From JBAXQQ01 sp037131695 (lineage in GTDB: Bacteria; Armatimonadota; Hebobacteria; CAIYQO01): 46,640 nucleotides of DNA. The stretch is from positions 1 through 46,640 of the forward strand of contig CAZWZF010000036.1 of assembly GCA_964638715.1 (NCBI GenBank). Direction: 5' to 3'. This document shows, one piece after another, positions 22,872 to 31,371 of this stretch; position 1 is the stretch's first letter; the number at the start of each line of letters is the position of its first letter. A model generated the notes under the pieces. The model saw only the letters and a program-made list of their open reading frames with translations. It searched no databases and had not been told where the DNA came from. The position numbers and the translations under genes are program-made.

Positions 22872-25800
22872 TTATTTTTGAATTCTTGTTAAAATCGCTG
22901 TTGCAGATACAGTATCAGAGGCTACTGGAACTGTGCCGATAGTCATATCATTAATAGATAGTGCTGTTAATAATATAGTTTGTGTCGGCGGGTTGGATGC
23001 GTCGATTACCTGACCGCTGGCAGCAGAGAATCTGACTACCAATTTCACTGTATCGCCAGGTTTAACAGAATATGTTACCCAACCGCCCTTGAACACTTTT
23101 TGAGTACGGTCAATACCGCTGATATCAAATATATTAATTTTCCATTTAGTTTTAACAATTGATGAGGTAGATATCTGGAAACTATCCGGCAAATTGCCGG
23201 TATTTTTTACCATTACAACGAATTCGCTCTGGCGATTAATAGGCTGGTCTAATGTGAGGGATTGATAAGCTCCATCGCTATTTACAATGCCATATCCAGT
23301 TAATGTATTAAGATTTTTTGAATTCGCTATAGCTGCATCAACACCTGCTGTTGATACAAATGCAACTGTTGTAAAATTTCCCACTGCCGACCATGTACCA
23401 GTTGTAGTATTTTGCTTGCCGCGCACACGCCAGTAATATGTTTTATTATTGGTTAATAATTTTGCAAGACTTGTAGCAGTAGTTGAATAGACAGCACTGG
23501 GTACGAGTTTTGCATTTATTGATATTTCAATATCGTACGCCGTGGCATTTGTCACTGGTGTCCATGAGAAAGTGGTATTGATTGGCACATCAATAGCAGT
23601 ATCCGCAGGAGTAATCAGCGTAGGCGCATCCAGTTGCACGGTATCTGCTAATGTATTGAAATACCAGGTAGATGACCAGTTGCTTTCCTTGCCATCAGCA
23701 TCAATTGCCTTAACATGCCAGTAATATCTGGTATTTGCCAATAAGGCAACATCAACAGATAAGCTGGTGCTATTCAAAACTACAGCGTTAGTGAAACTGT
23801 TATTTGGCGCATATTGCAAAGTATAACTGACTGCTTCATTAACTGCCAACCAGGATAAGGTTGTATTAGCTGGCACATCTTTTATAGTATTTAATGGGCT
23901 TATTAATGTCGGCATGCTGATACGCTGCTTTACCATGGTAGTAAAACTTGCCGTTGCGGCGCTTCCCCATCGTGTGCCATCGCCACCTTTAACTCTCCAA
24001 TAATATTTTGTATTGTTAGATAAATTAGAAAGCTGGTATGTTGCTGCAGTTACATTTGTAACATTAACAATTGATTTTGTAAATGCGCTGTCGGTTGCCA
24101 CATCGACTGAATATACCGTGGCGTTGGCGGCAGGCTGCCAAACTAACGCAGGCGAGGTGTTAACGAAAGATGCATTATCGGCAGGAAGTGTTAGAATCGG
24201 TGTACCTATAATTGGCAAATCCAGAACAGTAAATGACCATCTCGGTGAAAATGCGCTTTTTACATTATTGGCGTCAACGGCGCGTACCTGCCAGGAATAT
24301 TTAGCACCGGGAAGGAGATTATATTGAATAATCGCCGATGTATCAGGAACATTATTACTCTCAATTGGCACGGTAGAACTGGCAACATTATAAAGTTCGT
24401 AGTCGTAACTGACCGCGTTAGTAACTGATTGCCAGGTTAATGTTACAGGAGCGACAATTCTTGTCGAGTTGTTAGTTGGCGATAATAATGACGGTGCCGC
24501 AAAATATTGAGTGATTGAAAAATCAGCATTACTGGTATCCAGGCTGCTGGCATTTGTTATGGAAGAAACACGTATTTTATAATTATTTCCTGGTGTCTGG
24601 CTAAAAGGTATTGTCCAGGTATAACTGCCATTATTTGACATGTTATTTATAATAACGTTTGATGGTGTATCATTATACAAAAATTCAATTTTCACATTAC
24701 TGATAGACCCGGTAGATTTCCAGTTTATTGACTGGGAACTGCCTTGTACCCAAATTTCGCCACCATTAGGGGAAGTTACTGTAATAGTAGGCAAAGCAAT
24801 AATTGAGAAGTTGCTGACGCTCTTGGATGATATCAACGGATTACCTACCGATGATATTTTGATTTTATAATCTGATCCTATGGTCTGTCCGGCAGGAATA
24901 TCCCAACTGAATGATTTTGTGTCAGGAGTACCGGCAGAAATTGTACTATCCAATACACCGCCTTTGAAAAGTTCTATTTTTACATCGCCGGGAGCACCAT
25001 AGGAAGTCCAATTGATTGTGTGTGTGCTGCTTTGTTCCCACTGCTGACCGCCATTAGGACCGGTAAGGGTTAATGTTGGAGTTACATTTGCACCGCCTGA
25101 CCCTATAGTAAAGTTTGCAGCACTCATGGCAAAAGTCGTAGAGAAAACAACTGGACTAATCTTTACTTTATAATCATTTCCTGCGATTTGTCTGGCAGGA
25201 ATAGCCCATTTATAAGATCCAGAATTTGTCGTATTATTAGCAATTGTACTGTTTAATACATTACCCTTATAAAGTTCTATCTTTACATTACCTGTAAAAT
25301 CAGCCGTCCAGGTAATTTGATTAGTAGTACCCTGCAACCATTTTTCACCACCATTTGGAGATGTAATACCAAGAGTTGCCTTTGAAGTACCAATAGCAAT
25401 ATTACCAATATAAAGTGTTCCATCTGAACCGATTCCAGGACTTGCATCGGTACGAGCTGCAGTAGTGAATACCCATTTTTGAGTGCCGTCAGATTTGATG
25501 GCGTAAACGTTTTCACTTGCAACATATACTACACCATTAGCATCAATTACCGGATTGGTAATAATACTGCCACCTGTCAAAAACGTCCATTTTTTACTAC
25601 CATCTGTGGAATTAACAGCATAGATATTCTTATCTGTACAACCAATATATATTGTTCCGTCCGCCGCAATAGCTGGACTTGAATCTAATTCACCACCAGC
25701 CGTAAAGCTCCATTTTTTACTACCATCAGTCGGATTTAAAGCATAAAGATTTTTATCTCTTGAACCTACATATATAGTACCATTTTTATCAACAGCCGGA

Positions 25801-26471
25801 GTAGATTTTACCAATCCCCCGGTAGTATAAATCCACTTTTGCGTACCATCGGCAGAATTAATAGCGTAAACGTTTGAATCGTCCGACCCTATGTATATTA
25901 CTGTACCATCAGAACTGATAGCAGGACTCGAAAATACACTGCCATTAGTAGCAAACTTCCATTTTTGTGTACCATCAGCTTTAATAGCGTACACGTTTTT
26001 ATCATCACAACCTACAAATATGGTACCATCTGCACCAATTGCAGGACTCGAATTTATTGCACCACCAGTTTTAAATGTCCATTTTACAGAACCAGTATTA
26101 TTGAGCGCAAAAAAATTATCACATCCAAAATATATAGTGCCATCTGCACCTATTGCCGGACCAGATTTAATCTTTCTGCTCATCGACTTAATCCATTTAG
26201 ATTTACCATTATCAGGATTATAAGCATGTAGATATGAAGCTGAACATCCAGCATAAATAGTGCCATCTGTTCCTATTGCACAACTTGACTCTGAACTTTC
26301 AGTGTAAGCATCTACCCATTTGATTGTAGGAGCATTTGGACCAACAAAAGTACTTAAACCTGTACGTTGAAGGTCATGTCTGCTTAGTGGCCATGCTGTA
26401 TCCGCTAATTGAGCCATTAATTGGCTAACTGTCAGGACTAACAAAACCACCACCGAAAATAATTTTCGCAT
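22872..26471 (-). CDS. Large secreted protein: PQQ-like beta-propeller, Ig-like and fibronectin III domains
   Basis: A signal peptide (residues 1-20, ending MAQ) leads into a PQQ-type propeller at about 40-360 made of repeats such as SPAIGADGTIYVGCDDKNVYA and GTQKWKF; it recalls the outer-membrane BamB fold. Three Ig-like repeats with SPNGGEKWLQGTTNQITW-type starts follow (about 370-655), the type named after Ser-Thr-rich GPI-anchored proteins. Then come four fibronectin III-like domains (about 660-1060) with the ATxYxWRVK pattern. The last ~130 residues form a separate domain ending PVASDTVSATAILTRIQK. No enzyme motif is seen. It is probably a surface or extracellular binding protein. A relic of a related C-terminus lies just upstream. 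Confidence 0.85.
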   Translation of the reverse strand: MRKLFSVVVLLVLTVSQLMAQLADTAWPLSRHDLQRTGLSTFVGPNAPTIKWVDAYTESSESSCAIGTDGTIYAGCSASYLHAYNPDNGKSKWIKSMSRKIKSGPAIGADGTIYFGCDNFFALNNTGSVKWTFKTGGAINSSPAIGADGTIFVGCDDKNVYAIKADGTQKWKFATNGSVFSSPAISSDGTVIYIGSDDSNVYAINSADGTQKWIYTTGGLVKSTPAVDKNGTIYVGSRDKNLYALNPTDGSKKWSFTAGGELDSSPAIAADGTIYIGCTDKNIYAVNSTDGSKKWTFLTGGSIITNPVIDANGVVYVASENVYAIKSDGTQKWVFTTAARTDASPGIGSDGTLYIGNIAIGTSKATLGITSPNGGEKWLQGTTNQITWTADFTGNVKIELYKGNVLNSTIANNTTNSGSYKWAIPARQIAGNDYKVKISPVVFSTTFAMSAANFTIGSGGANVTPTLTLTGPNGGQQWEQSSTHTINWTSYGAPGDVKIELFKGGVLDSTISAGTPDTKSFSWDIPAGQTIGSDYKIKISSVGNPLISSKSVSNFSIIALPTITVTSPNGGEIWVQGSSQSINWKSTGSISNVKIEFLYNDTPSNVIINNMSNNGSYTWTIPFSQTPGNNYKIRVSSITNASSLDTSNADFSITQYFAAPSLLSPTNNSTRIVAPVTLTWQSVTNAVSYDYELYNVASSTVPIESNNVPDTSAIIQYNLLPGAKYSWQVRAVDANNVKSAFSPRWSFTVLDLPIIGTPILTLPADNASFVNTSPALVWQPAANATVYSVDVATDSAFTKSIVNVTNVTAATYQLSNLSNNTKYYWRVKGGDGTRWGSAATASFTTMVKQRISMPTLISPLNTIKDVPANTTLSWLAVNEAVSYTLQYAPNNSFTNAVVLNSTSLSVDVALLANTRYYWHVKAIDADGKESNWSSTWYFNTLADTVQLDAPTLITPADTAIDVPINTTFSWTPVTNATAYDIEISINAKLVPSAVYSTTATSLAKLLTNNKTYYWRVRGKQNTTTGTWSAVGNFTTVAFVSTAGVDAAIANSKNLNTLTGYGIVNSDGAYQSLTLDQPINRQSEFVVMVKNTGNLPDSFQISTSSIVKTKWKINIFDISGIDRTQKVFKGGWVTYSVKPGDTVKLVVRFSAASGQVIDASNPPTQTILLTALSINDMTIGTVPVASDTVSATAILTRIQK

Positions 26472-26535
26472 TTTCTTCTCCTTATGTGACTATTCCACAT
26501 AACTATTTTTTATTATTCAGAGATTGCTATCTAAC

Positions 26536-26596
26536 ATTCTCTTATCCTCTGAATTTCCATAAGAGAATAATATACCAGTATAGATTCGAATGTCAA
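26536..26596 (-). promoter_or_regulatory. Promoter and inverted repeat upstream of the large secreted protein
   Basis: On the minus strand TTGACA (26591-26596) is followed by TATATT (16-base spacer) or TATTAT (18-base spacer) at 26567-26574. ATTCTCTTAT (26536-26545) and ATAAGAGAAT (26559-26568) are perfect inverted arms overlapping the -10 and start region. They could be an operator or a 5' mRNA hairpin. Confidence 0.55.
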
Positions 26597-26685
26597 TAGA
26601 ATTATATTAGTTTTTGTTTTTTTAAATTTATAAATAATCTTACTTATTATAAATTAACTATTATAATTATCTCATCAAATATAAA

Positions 26686-26874
26686 TTAATTCTGCTTTTT
26701 GGCTAACACTGCCGTTCCAACTACCGTATCAGACGCAGGGGTGGCAGCACCATTGTTAATATCATTTAAAAATATTTTCATAACTAAATATTCATATCCC
26801 TGCAATCTTTGGTCGTAAAGTATACATGTAATACTATCGATGTCAATACGAAAATTACATATTTTATTGGTTTC
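26686..26874 (-). pseudogene. Degenerate C-terminal fragment of a paralogue of the large secreted protein
   Basis: The minus strand has a 62-codon frame without a usable start codon that ends ...LNDINNGAATPASDTVVGTAVLAKKQN. This matches the last residues of the 1199-aa protein (SINDMTIGTVPVASDTVSATAILTRIQK), with ND, PASDTV/PVASDTV, TA-L and a final K/Q aligned. The frame is closed upstream by TGA, and nothing N-terminal survives nearby. I read it as what remains of a deleted tandem paralogue. The rest of the 26472-26986 gap is AT-rich. Confidence 0.65.
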
Positions 26875-26986
26875 TCATAAAAAATTATAATAAGATACGA
26901 CCATAGTAAATTAAAGGGAAAGTGCTGATATTGATAGAAATGAGTTAAAATTAACAGGCAGGTCGCCTGTTATACGGGAGATAAAT

Positions 26987-27628
26987 ATGACTGAATTGCT
27001 TATTACGCGCAAGCGCATATTGCTGGATGAAAGTCCGGTGCTTTATGACAAGGCTTTGACGCCGGCGAATTTTGGCGACTGGGAAGTTTTCAGTGCGGAG
27101 TGGAGTTGCGACGAAGATGGACTGGTGGGACGCAACCCGCTGGCAGGACCGGGGTGTATCGTTTGCCGCCAGACTTTTCCCGGCAATGTACTGGTAGATT
27201 GTGTGGCGCGGGTGCTGCCGCCATCGACACATGATATTGACGTCATGTGGAATATGAGTTGGGATACCGCGACAAATGAGCGCGGCGTCGCTTATGTCGC
27301 CGGGGTACAGGGATGGTGGGACGGCAAAGTGGGCATCGAAAAATCACCTGATTACAAACTGCTGGCGACGGTGCCGTGCCCGTGGTTTGTACCCGACCGT
27401 GATTACCACATTCAGGTTGGCAGCGTAGACGGCCACTGCTTCGTATTCGTAGACGGCGAGTTGAAACTGGAACTTATCGACCCAGACCCGATAGACTCGC
27501 AGATAAATAACAAAGTAGGATTTGAAGCCTATCAGAGCATGATACGGATAAAAAGCGTGACCGTGCGGCAGATAGCGTGGGAAGAACGGGAGCAGGCGTA
27601 TGGGGATGAATTGACTATGGAGAAATAA
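26987..27628 (+). CDS. Putative concanavalin A-like (YesU/DUF1961-like) protein
   Basis: I do not recognise a named family with confidence. The 213-aa protein has alternating beta strands with many Trp and Asp residues (FGDWEVFSAEWSCDEDGLVG, DVMWNMSWDT, YVAGVQGWWDGKVGIEKSPD, YHIQVGSVDGHCFVFVDGEL, NKVGFEAYQSMIRIKSVTV). The late part, reading as an IQVGSVDGH-FVDGE-VGFEAY-IKSVTVRQI jelly-roll, is typical of ConA-like lectin/glucanase folds such as YesU, often linked to sugar degradation. There is no signal peptide. GGGAGAT precedes the ATG. It is a single gene. Confidence 0.55.
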   Translation: MTELLITRKRILLDESPVLYDKALTPANFGDWEVFSAEWSCDEDGLVGRNPLAGPGCIVCRQTFPGNVLVDCVARVLPPSTHDIDVMWNMSWDTATNERGVAYVAGVQGWWDGKVGIEKSPDYKLLATVPCPWFVPDRDYHIQVGSVDGHCFVFVDGELKLELIDPDPIDSQINNKVGFEAYQSMIRIKSVTVRQIAWEEREQAYGDELTMEK

Positions 27629-27800
27629 TGATGTGTATTACCGGATTATAAATTTGTCAAAAATTTTATTAAGCTGATAATGAAAAAGTGTGGTTGGATA
27701 ATGAGACCGGGTTTACATCCTGAAAAGTTTAGTCTATCTATTATGGTTAGCAGCACCAGGATGTGTTGCCTTGTCCCCGACAATCCTGATAGTTCCTTAA

Positions 27801-27835
27801 TTCATATTTCCCTCCTTTTATGGTAATATTTACTC
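27801..27835 (+). promoter_or_regulatory. Promoter of nnr, implying a leaderless mRNA
   Basis: TTCATA (27801-27806), a 17-base spacer and an extended -10 TGG-TAATAT (27824-27829) place the expected start of transcription on the ATG itself at 27836. No Shine-Dalgarno is present. The layout TTCATATTT...ATGGTAATAT...ATG recurs at 30718-30756. Confidence 0.5.
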
Positions 27836-29371
27836 ATGCAATACATTCTTTCTGCCGCGCAGATGCGGGCTACTGATAAATATGTAATTGAGAATTGCGG
27901 CATTGCCGGGCTGGTATTAATGGAAAATGCTGCCCGGACGGTGACGGATTATATATCAAAAGATATTAATTCTGATGATAAAGTGGTCATATTTTGCGGC
28001 AAAGGCAATAATGGCGGCGACGGGTTGGCGGTTGCGCGGTTATTGGCGAATAATTGCCGGGTGAAGGTAGTAATGACCTCACTGTCTGCCGATTTGTCAC
28101 CGGATGCCAACGTTAATTTTGAAATGCTGCCCAATAACGTTGATGTTGTAGATGAAATATCTGACCGGGAATTAGACAAAGCAATACTGGTGGTTGACGC
28201 GATGTTGGGAACCGGGGCGGCGGGTGTTTTGCATGGAAAAATATTGGAATATTCGCGCCAGATAAACCGGGTGAGAAACGGCAAAGGCGTGACAGCAATC
28301 GACTTGCCAACTGGTGTGAATGCTGATACTGGTGAAATTGTCGAAGACGCGATTTTTGCGCAGGCAACCCTGACGCTGGCATGCGCTAAACCGGGTATTT
28401 TCCTGTATCCAGGAGCAGGATATTGCGGAAAAGTAATTGTCTGCGATATCGGTTTCCCCGAAAATGTAATAGAAGATGAAAATTGTTGCGGCAAGATATA
28501 TGAATCGGCAGATATTAAGAAGATTTTACCCTACCGGACAGATGATGCGCATAAAAGTTCTGTCGGCTGGGTGATGGTAATTGCCGGGTCGCAGGGAATG
28601 ACCGGGGCGGCGGTAATGTCCGCAACCGCCGCCTGTCGTGCCGGCGCAGGACTGGTAAAGCTGGCCATGCCGGCATCGCTGGTACAGATAGTTAACGCCA
28701 CAAACCCCGCGATGGTATGCCTGCCCATGCCGGAGCATAAATGCGGCGGATTGTCATATCGCGCCACCGAGAAATTACAGCCAGAGATGCGGACAGTGCG
28801 GGCTGCCCTAATAGGTCCCGGAATGTCGCGCCAGCCAGCCACTGCCAATGCGATAAGAAAAATAGTGGAAACATCCCAACTCCCGCTTGTCATTGATGCC
28901 GACGCCATCACCGCAATAGCTGGATATGCCGGGATGGTAAGCGATCGAAAATTCCCCACCATTATTACTCCGCACCCGGGTGAAATGTCGCGGTTATTGA
29001 ATGTTGATGTGGAAACATTGCAAAAAGACCGCATCGGCTATGCTTTGCAAGCCGCAAAAATGTATAATGCGACGGTAGTGTTCAAGGGAACTCCGGCGGT
29101 GATTGCTTCACCGGATGGCCAGATAGTGTTAAATGTCATCGGGTCTCCCACCCTGGCGGTAGCCGGAAGTGGCGATATGCTGGCGGGAATTATCACAGGA
29201 TTAGCCGGACAGGGGTTGTCCGCCTTTGACGCCGCGGTAGCCGGCTGTTATATTGGCAGCATGGCAGCGCGAAATATTTCTGCGCAAATGGGCAGCATCG
29301 GGGTAATAACTACCGATATCATATCGTCAATACCATCAGCCATAAAATCAATTGCGGAGTCTGAAAAATAA
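27836..29371 (+). CDS. nnr: Bifunctional NAD(P)H-hydrate epimerase / ADP-dependent NAD(P)H-hydrate dehydratase
   Basis: The enzyme repairs NADHX and NADPHX, damaged hydrates of the nicotinamide cofactors. The N-terminal YjeF_N epimerase domain (1-215) shows KVVIFCGKGNNGGDGLAVARLL at about 45-66, VDAMLGTGAAGVL and AIDLPTGVNADTGE. The C-terminal ribokinase-like dehydratase domain (about 230-500) shows VIAGSQGMTGAAVM, PLVIDADAITAIAG, TPHPGEMSRLL and GSGDMLAGIITGLAGQG. The length of 511 aa suits the fused bacterial form. The stop codon directly abuts the DedA-family ATG, so the two share a transcript. There is no ribosome binding site (see promoter). Confidence 0.95.
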   Translation: MQYILSAAQMRATDKYVIENCGIAGLVLMENAARTVTDYISKDINSDDKVVIFCGKGNNGGDGLAVARLLANNCRVKVVMTSLSADLSPDANVNFEMLPNNVDVVDEISDRELDKAILVVDAMLGTGAAGVLHGKILEYSRQINRVRNGKGVTAIDLPTGVNADTGEIVEDAIFAQATLTLACAKPGIFLYPGAGYCGKVIVCDIGFPENVIEDENCCGKIYESADIKKILPYRTDDAHKSSVGWVMVIAGSQGMTGAAVMSATAACRAGAGLVKLAMPASLVQIVNATNPAMVCLPMPEHKCGGLSYRATEKLQPEMRTVRAALIGPGMSRQPATANAIRKIVETSQLPLVIDADAITAIAGYAGMVSDRKFPTIITPHPGEMSRLLNVDVETLQKDRIGYALQAAKMYNATVVFKGTPAVIASPDGQIVLNVIGSPTLAVAGSGDMLAGIITGLAGQGLSAFDAAVAGCYIGSMAARNISAQMGSIGVITTDIISSIPSAIKSIAESEK

Positions 29372-30070
29372 ATGATTCAAGATCTGTTTGTCTGGTATTT
29401 TAAAGTTTTGGAGCAATTCGGGTTAATCGGAGTGACAACTTTGATGGCATTTGAATCATCTATATTTCCGGTTCCCAGTGAACTGGTAATTCCCCCGGCA
29501 GCGGTGATTTACATAAAAAATGTCCACCAGGATGGCGCAGTCATATTGTTATTGGCAGTTATTCTGGCTGGTACTGTTGGCTCGTTAATCGGTGCCTCAA
29601 TAACATATTGGATAGCCCGGGCAGTGGGCAGGCCATTCATAATTAAATACGGCAAATATATCTTTTTCCCCGAACACAAACTGCATAAGGCGGAACGCTG
29701 GGTGGCGCGTTACGGTACGGTTGGCGTATTTATGGCGCGGCTGCTTCCCGGGGCGCGGCACTTTATCGGCATCCCGGCAGGACTGGCAGATATGCGTTTT
29801 CGCACCTATGCACTGATGACTATGTGGGGTTCATTAATCTGGTGCACCATTCTGGCAGTGTTTGGCCTGATGATGGGTGATGAAATGCTGCAATTAATAG
29901 CACATTATCAAAGCAACAATCCTGTCGAACCAGAAAGTATAAAACACGCATATAGAAATCTATCTTATGGAGTATCTGCATTGCTGTTGTTAATGACCGG
30001 TGCGTATTATATTTATCATAAAATTGGAAGTGACAGCCATAAAAGTGGTGAGGAAATAAAAGAGAAGTAA
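29372..30070 (+). CDS. DedA-family (SNARE-associated/VTT) membrane protein
   Basis: DedA proteins are inner-membrane proteins of the VTT superfamily, implicated in undecaprenyl-phosphate and lipid transport. The hallmarks are FESSIFPVPSELVIPPAAV at about residues 27-45, VILAGTVGSLIGASITYWIARAVGRPFI at about 63-90 and RLLPGARHFIGIPAGLADM at about 121-139, including the conserved Arg residues. Further membrane segments follow at about 150-170 and 200-215. The gene starts immediately after the nnr stop. Confidence 0.92.
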   Translation: MIQDLFVWYFKVLEQFGLIGVTTLMAFESSIFPVPSELVIPPAAVIYIKNVHQDGAVILLLAVILAGTVGSLIGASITYWIARAVGRPFIIKYGKYIFFPEHKLHKAERWVARYGTVGVFMARLLPGARHFIGIPAGLADMRFRTYALMTMWGSLIWCTILAVFGLMMGDEMLQLIAHYQSNNPVEPESIKHAYRNLSYGVSALLLLMTGAYYIYHKIGSDSHKSGEEIKEK

Positions 30071-30075
30071 TTAAC

Positions 30076-30150
30076 TGGTGGCACTGGCTGGATTTGAACC
30101 AGCGACCTAACGATTATGAGCCGTTTGCTCTGCCCCTGAGCTACAGTGCC
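30076..30150 (-). tRNA. tRNA with CAU anticodon (elongator Met or Ile2)
   Basis: The minus-strand cloverleaf has acceptor GGCACTG with CAGTGCC, anticodon arm AACGG-CTCATAA-TCGTT, T arm GCTGG-TTCAAAT-CCAGC and an encoded CCA. The anticodon is CAU. It lacks the three G-C pairs of an initiator. The CTCATAATCG and GGTCGCTGGTTCAA stretches recall bacterial tRNA-Ile2, whose C34 is changed to lysidine, so Ile is as likely as Met. Identity needs a genome-wide comparison. Confidence 0.93.
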
Positions 30151-30252
30151 GCGAATCAGCAGGAATAATATAGAGATTACTGGTCAAATTGTCAATAGCT
30201 GTACCGGAGAATCGCGAAATATCCTGAATATTTGCCGTTTCGGAGCATAATT

Positions 30253-30570
30253 ATGAAGATGCAATATTTATTGCGAAACTCGAAATTTGATATATTTAAT
30301 GCTGATATCTCCGCTAAAACACATGATAATTGTCATTATGAACATGAATTCAATGTTGTTTATAAAGGCAATTGCATATATAAAGACAGTGCCGGTAATA
30401 TTTATAATTTAACACCGGGATCATTATTTTTCATATTTTCAGGTGTTGTGCATACTATTAAGGTGGAACATAGTGCCAGTATGTGGATTATGCATATCAA
30501 CCCGGATTATCTATTAAAATTGCATCATCCAATAAAAAATCCCTTTGTTATGCCATATTATCTTAAATAA
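30253..30570 (+). CDS. Stand-alone cupin, like the sensor domain of an AraC regulator
   Basis: The 105-aa protein has the cupin pattern of the N-terminal ligand-binding part of AraC-family regulators: HYEHEFNVVYKGNCIYKDSAGNIYNLTPGSLFFIFSGVVHTI, then a WIMHINPDYL strand. No helix-turn-helix follows; the frame closes at 30570 and the next ~180 bases show no remnant of one. It could be a truncated regulator or a genuine single-domain sensor. I start it at the ATG at 30253, 8 bases after GGAG. The 30571-30755 gap is AT-rich and holds only a TATGGTA/TACCATA inverted repeat. Confidence 0.55.
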   Translation: MKMQYLLRNSKFDIFNADISAKTHDNCHYEHEFNVVYKGNCIYKDSAGNIYNLTPGSLFFIFSGVVHTIKVEHSASMWIMHINPDYLLKLHHPIKNPFVMPYYLK

Positions 30571-30717
30571 AAAACCACGATTTTATTAATTTCGCGAACC
30601 GTTTATTTTTCAATAAACATCTAATTATTGCGGTGATATTGACACATTAAAATATATGGTAGCTTACTCACCATCTTACCATACCCAACAACTATTTATA
30701 TAAAAAATAAAAATTCC

Positions 30718-30755
30718 TTCATATTTTTTTCTAATATCATGGTAATATATATTGT
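30718..30755 (+). promoter_or_regulatory. Promoter of the small membrane protein, implying a leaderless mRNA
   Basis: TTCATA (30718-30723) and extended -10 TGG-TAATAT (30743-30748) end 7 bases before the ATG at 30756. No Shine-Dalgarno sequence is visible. It resembles the nnr promoter, though the 19-base spacer is long. Confidence 0.45.
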
Positions 30756-31211
30756 ATGCATCACAAACCGCATTTGCGAGAGGTTGAAGAAGAAGAGTTG
30801 GAAGAAGCAGAGAAAGATGCGCGGGTGGACGGGTATATTAACCCTCTGCCGGCGTCGAATGATCTCGTGCTGCAGATTTATGGCAACATGCTCATTGTAA
30901 TCGGCATTATTTCTTTCGTATGGCTCATGGTTTTAATTCCTCTGATAATGGACAAATTAAAATCTCCGGTAATATTCATCATCAGCGCAGGTGTGGTAGT
31001 TGTGATGACCGCAATAATCGGGGTACGCATTGAACGAGAAAACACCGCTATTTTACCTACATTTATACTACTGCTGTTAATTTTTGCCGCAATTGCGTGG
31101 TTTTGCATCATTAATCATTATTATTTAGCCTCTAACATATTGATATTTCTCGTTATTACTGGCATACTTGCTTCTGTGCGATTATACAAAACAGCTATAA
31201 AAGATAAATAA
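30756..31211 (+). CDS. Small four-helix membrane protein of unknown function
   Basis: The first 30 residues are strongly charged and acidic (EVEEEELEEAEKDAR). Four hydrophobic segments follow at about 45-67, 72-90, 98-117 and 120-140, the third containing FILLLLIFAAIAWFCII. No family is recognised. The protein lies between the lone cupin and secD and has its own promoter. It should sit in the inner membrane with a cytoplasmic acidic N-terminus. Nothing suggests an enzymatic role. Confidence 0.6.
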   Translation: MHHKPHLREVEEEELEEAEKDARVDGYINPLPASNDLVLQIYGNMLIVIGIISFVWLMVLIPLIMDKLKSPVIFIISAGVVVVMTAIIGVRIERENTAILPTFILLLLIFAAIAWFCIINHYYLASNILIFLVITGILASVRLYKTAIKDK

Positions 31212-31254
31212 ACGCAATAAGTTTATTTTTTTACTATAGTTTTTGTGAATATAT

Positions 31255-31284
31255 TTGACTTCAGTTAACTGCTTCAGATATAAT
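31255..31284 (+). promoter_or_regulatory. secD-secF promoter
   Basis: TTGACT (31255-31260) and TATAAT (31279-31284) are separated by 18 bases. A second TATAAT at 31313-31318 may be a further start. Confidence 0.65.
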
Positions 31285-31371
31285 TAACCGACGCGCTATA
31301 TAAAGAGTGCTGTATAATCTCGGATTCTATATCCTGCATTATAACTTAGAATTATTTCGGAGTGAAATTTT

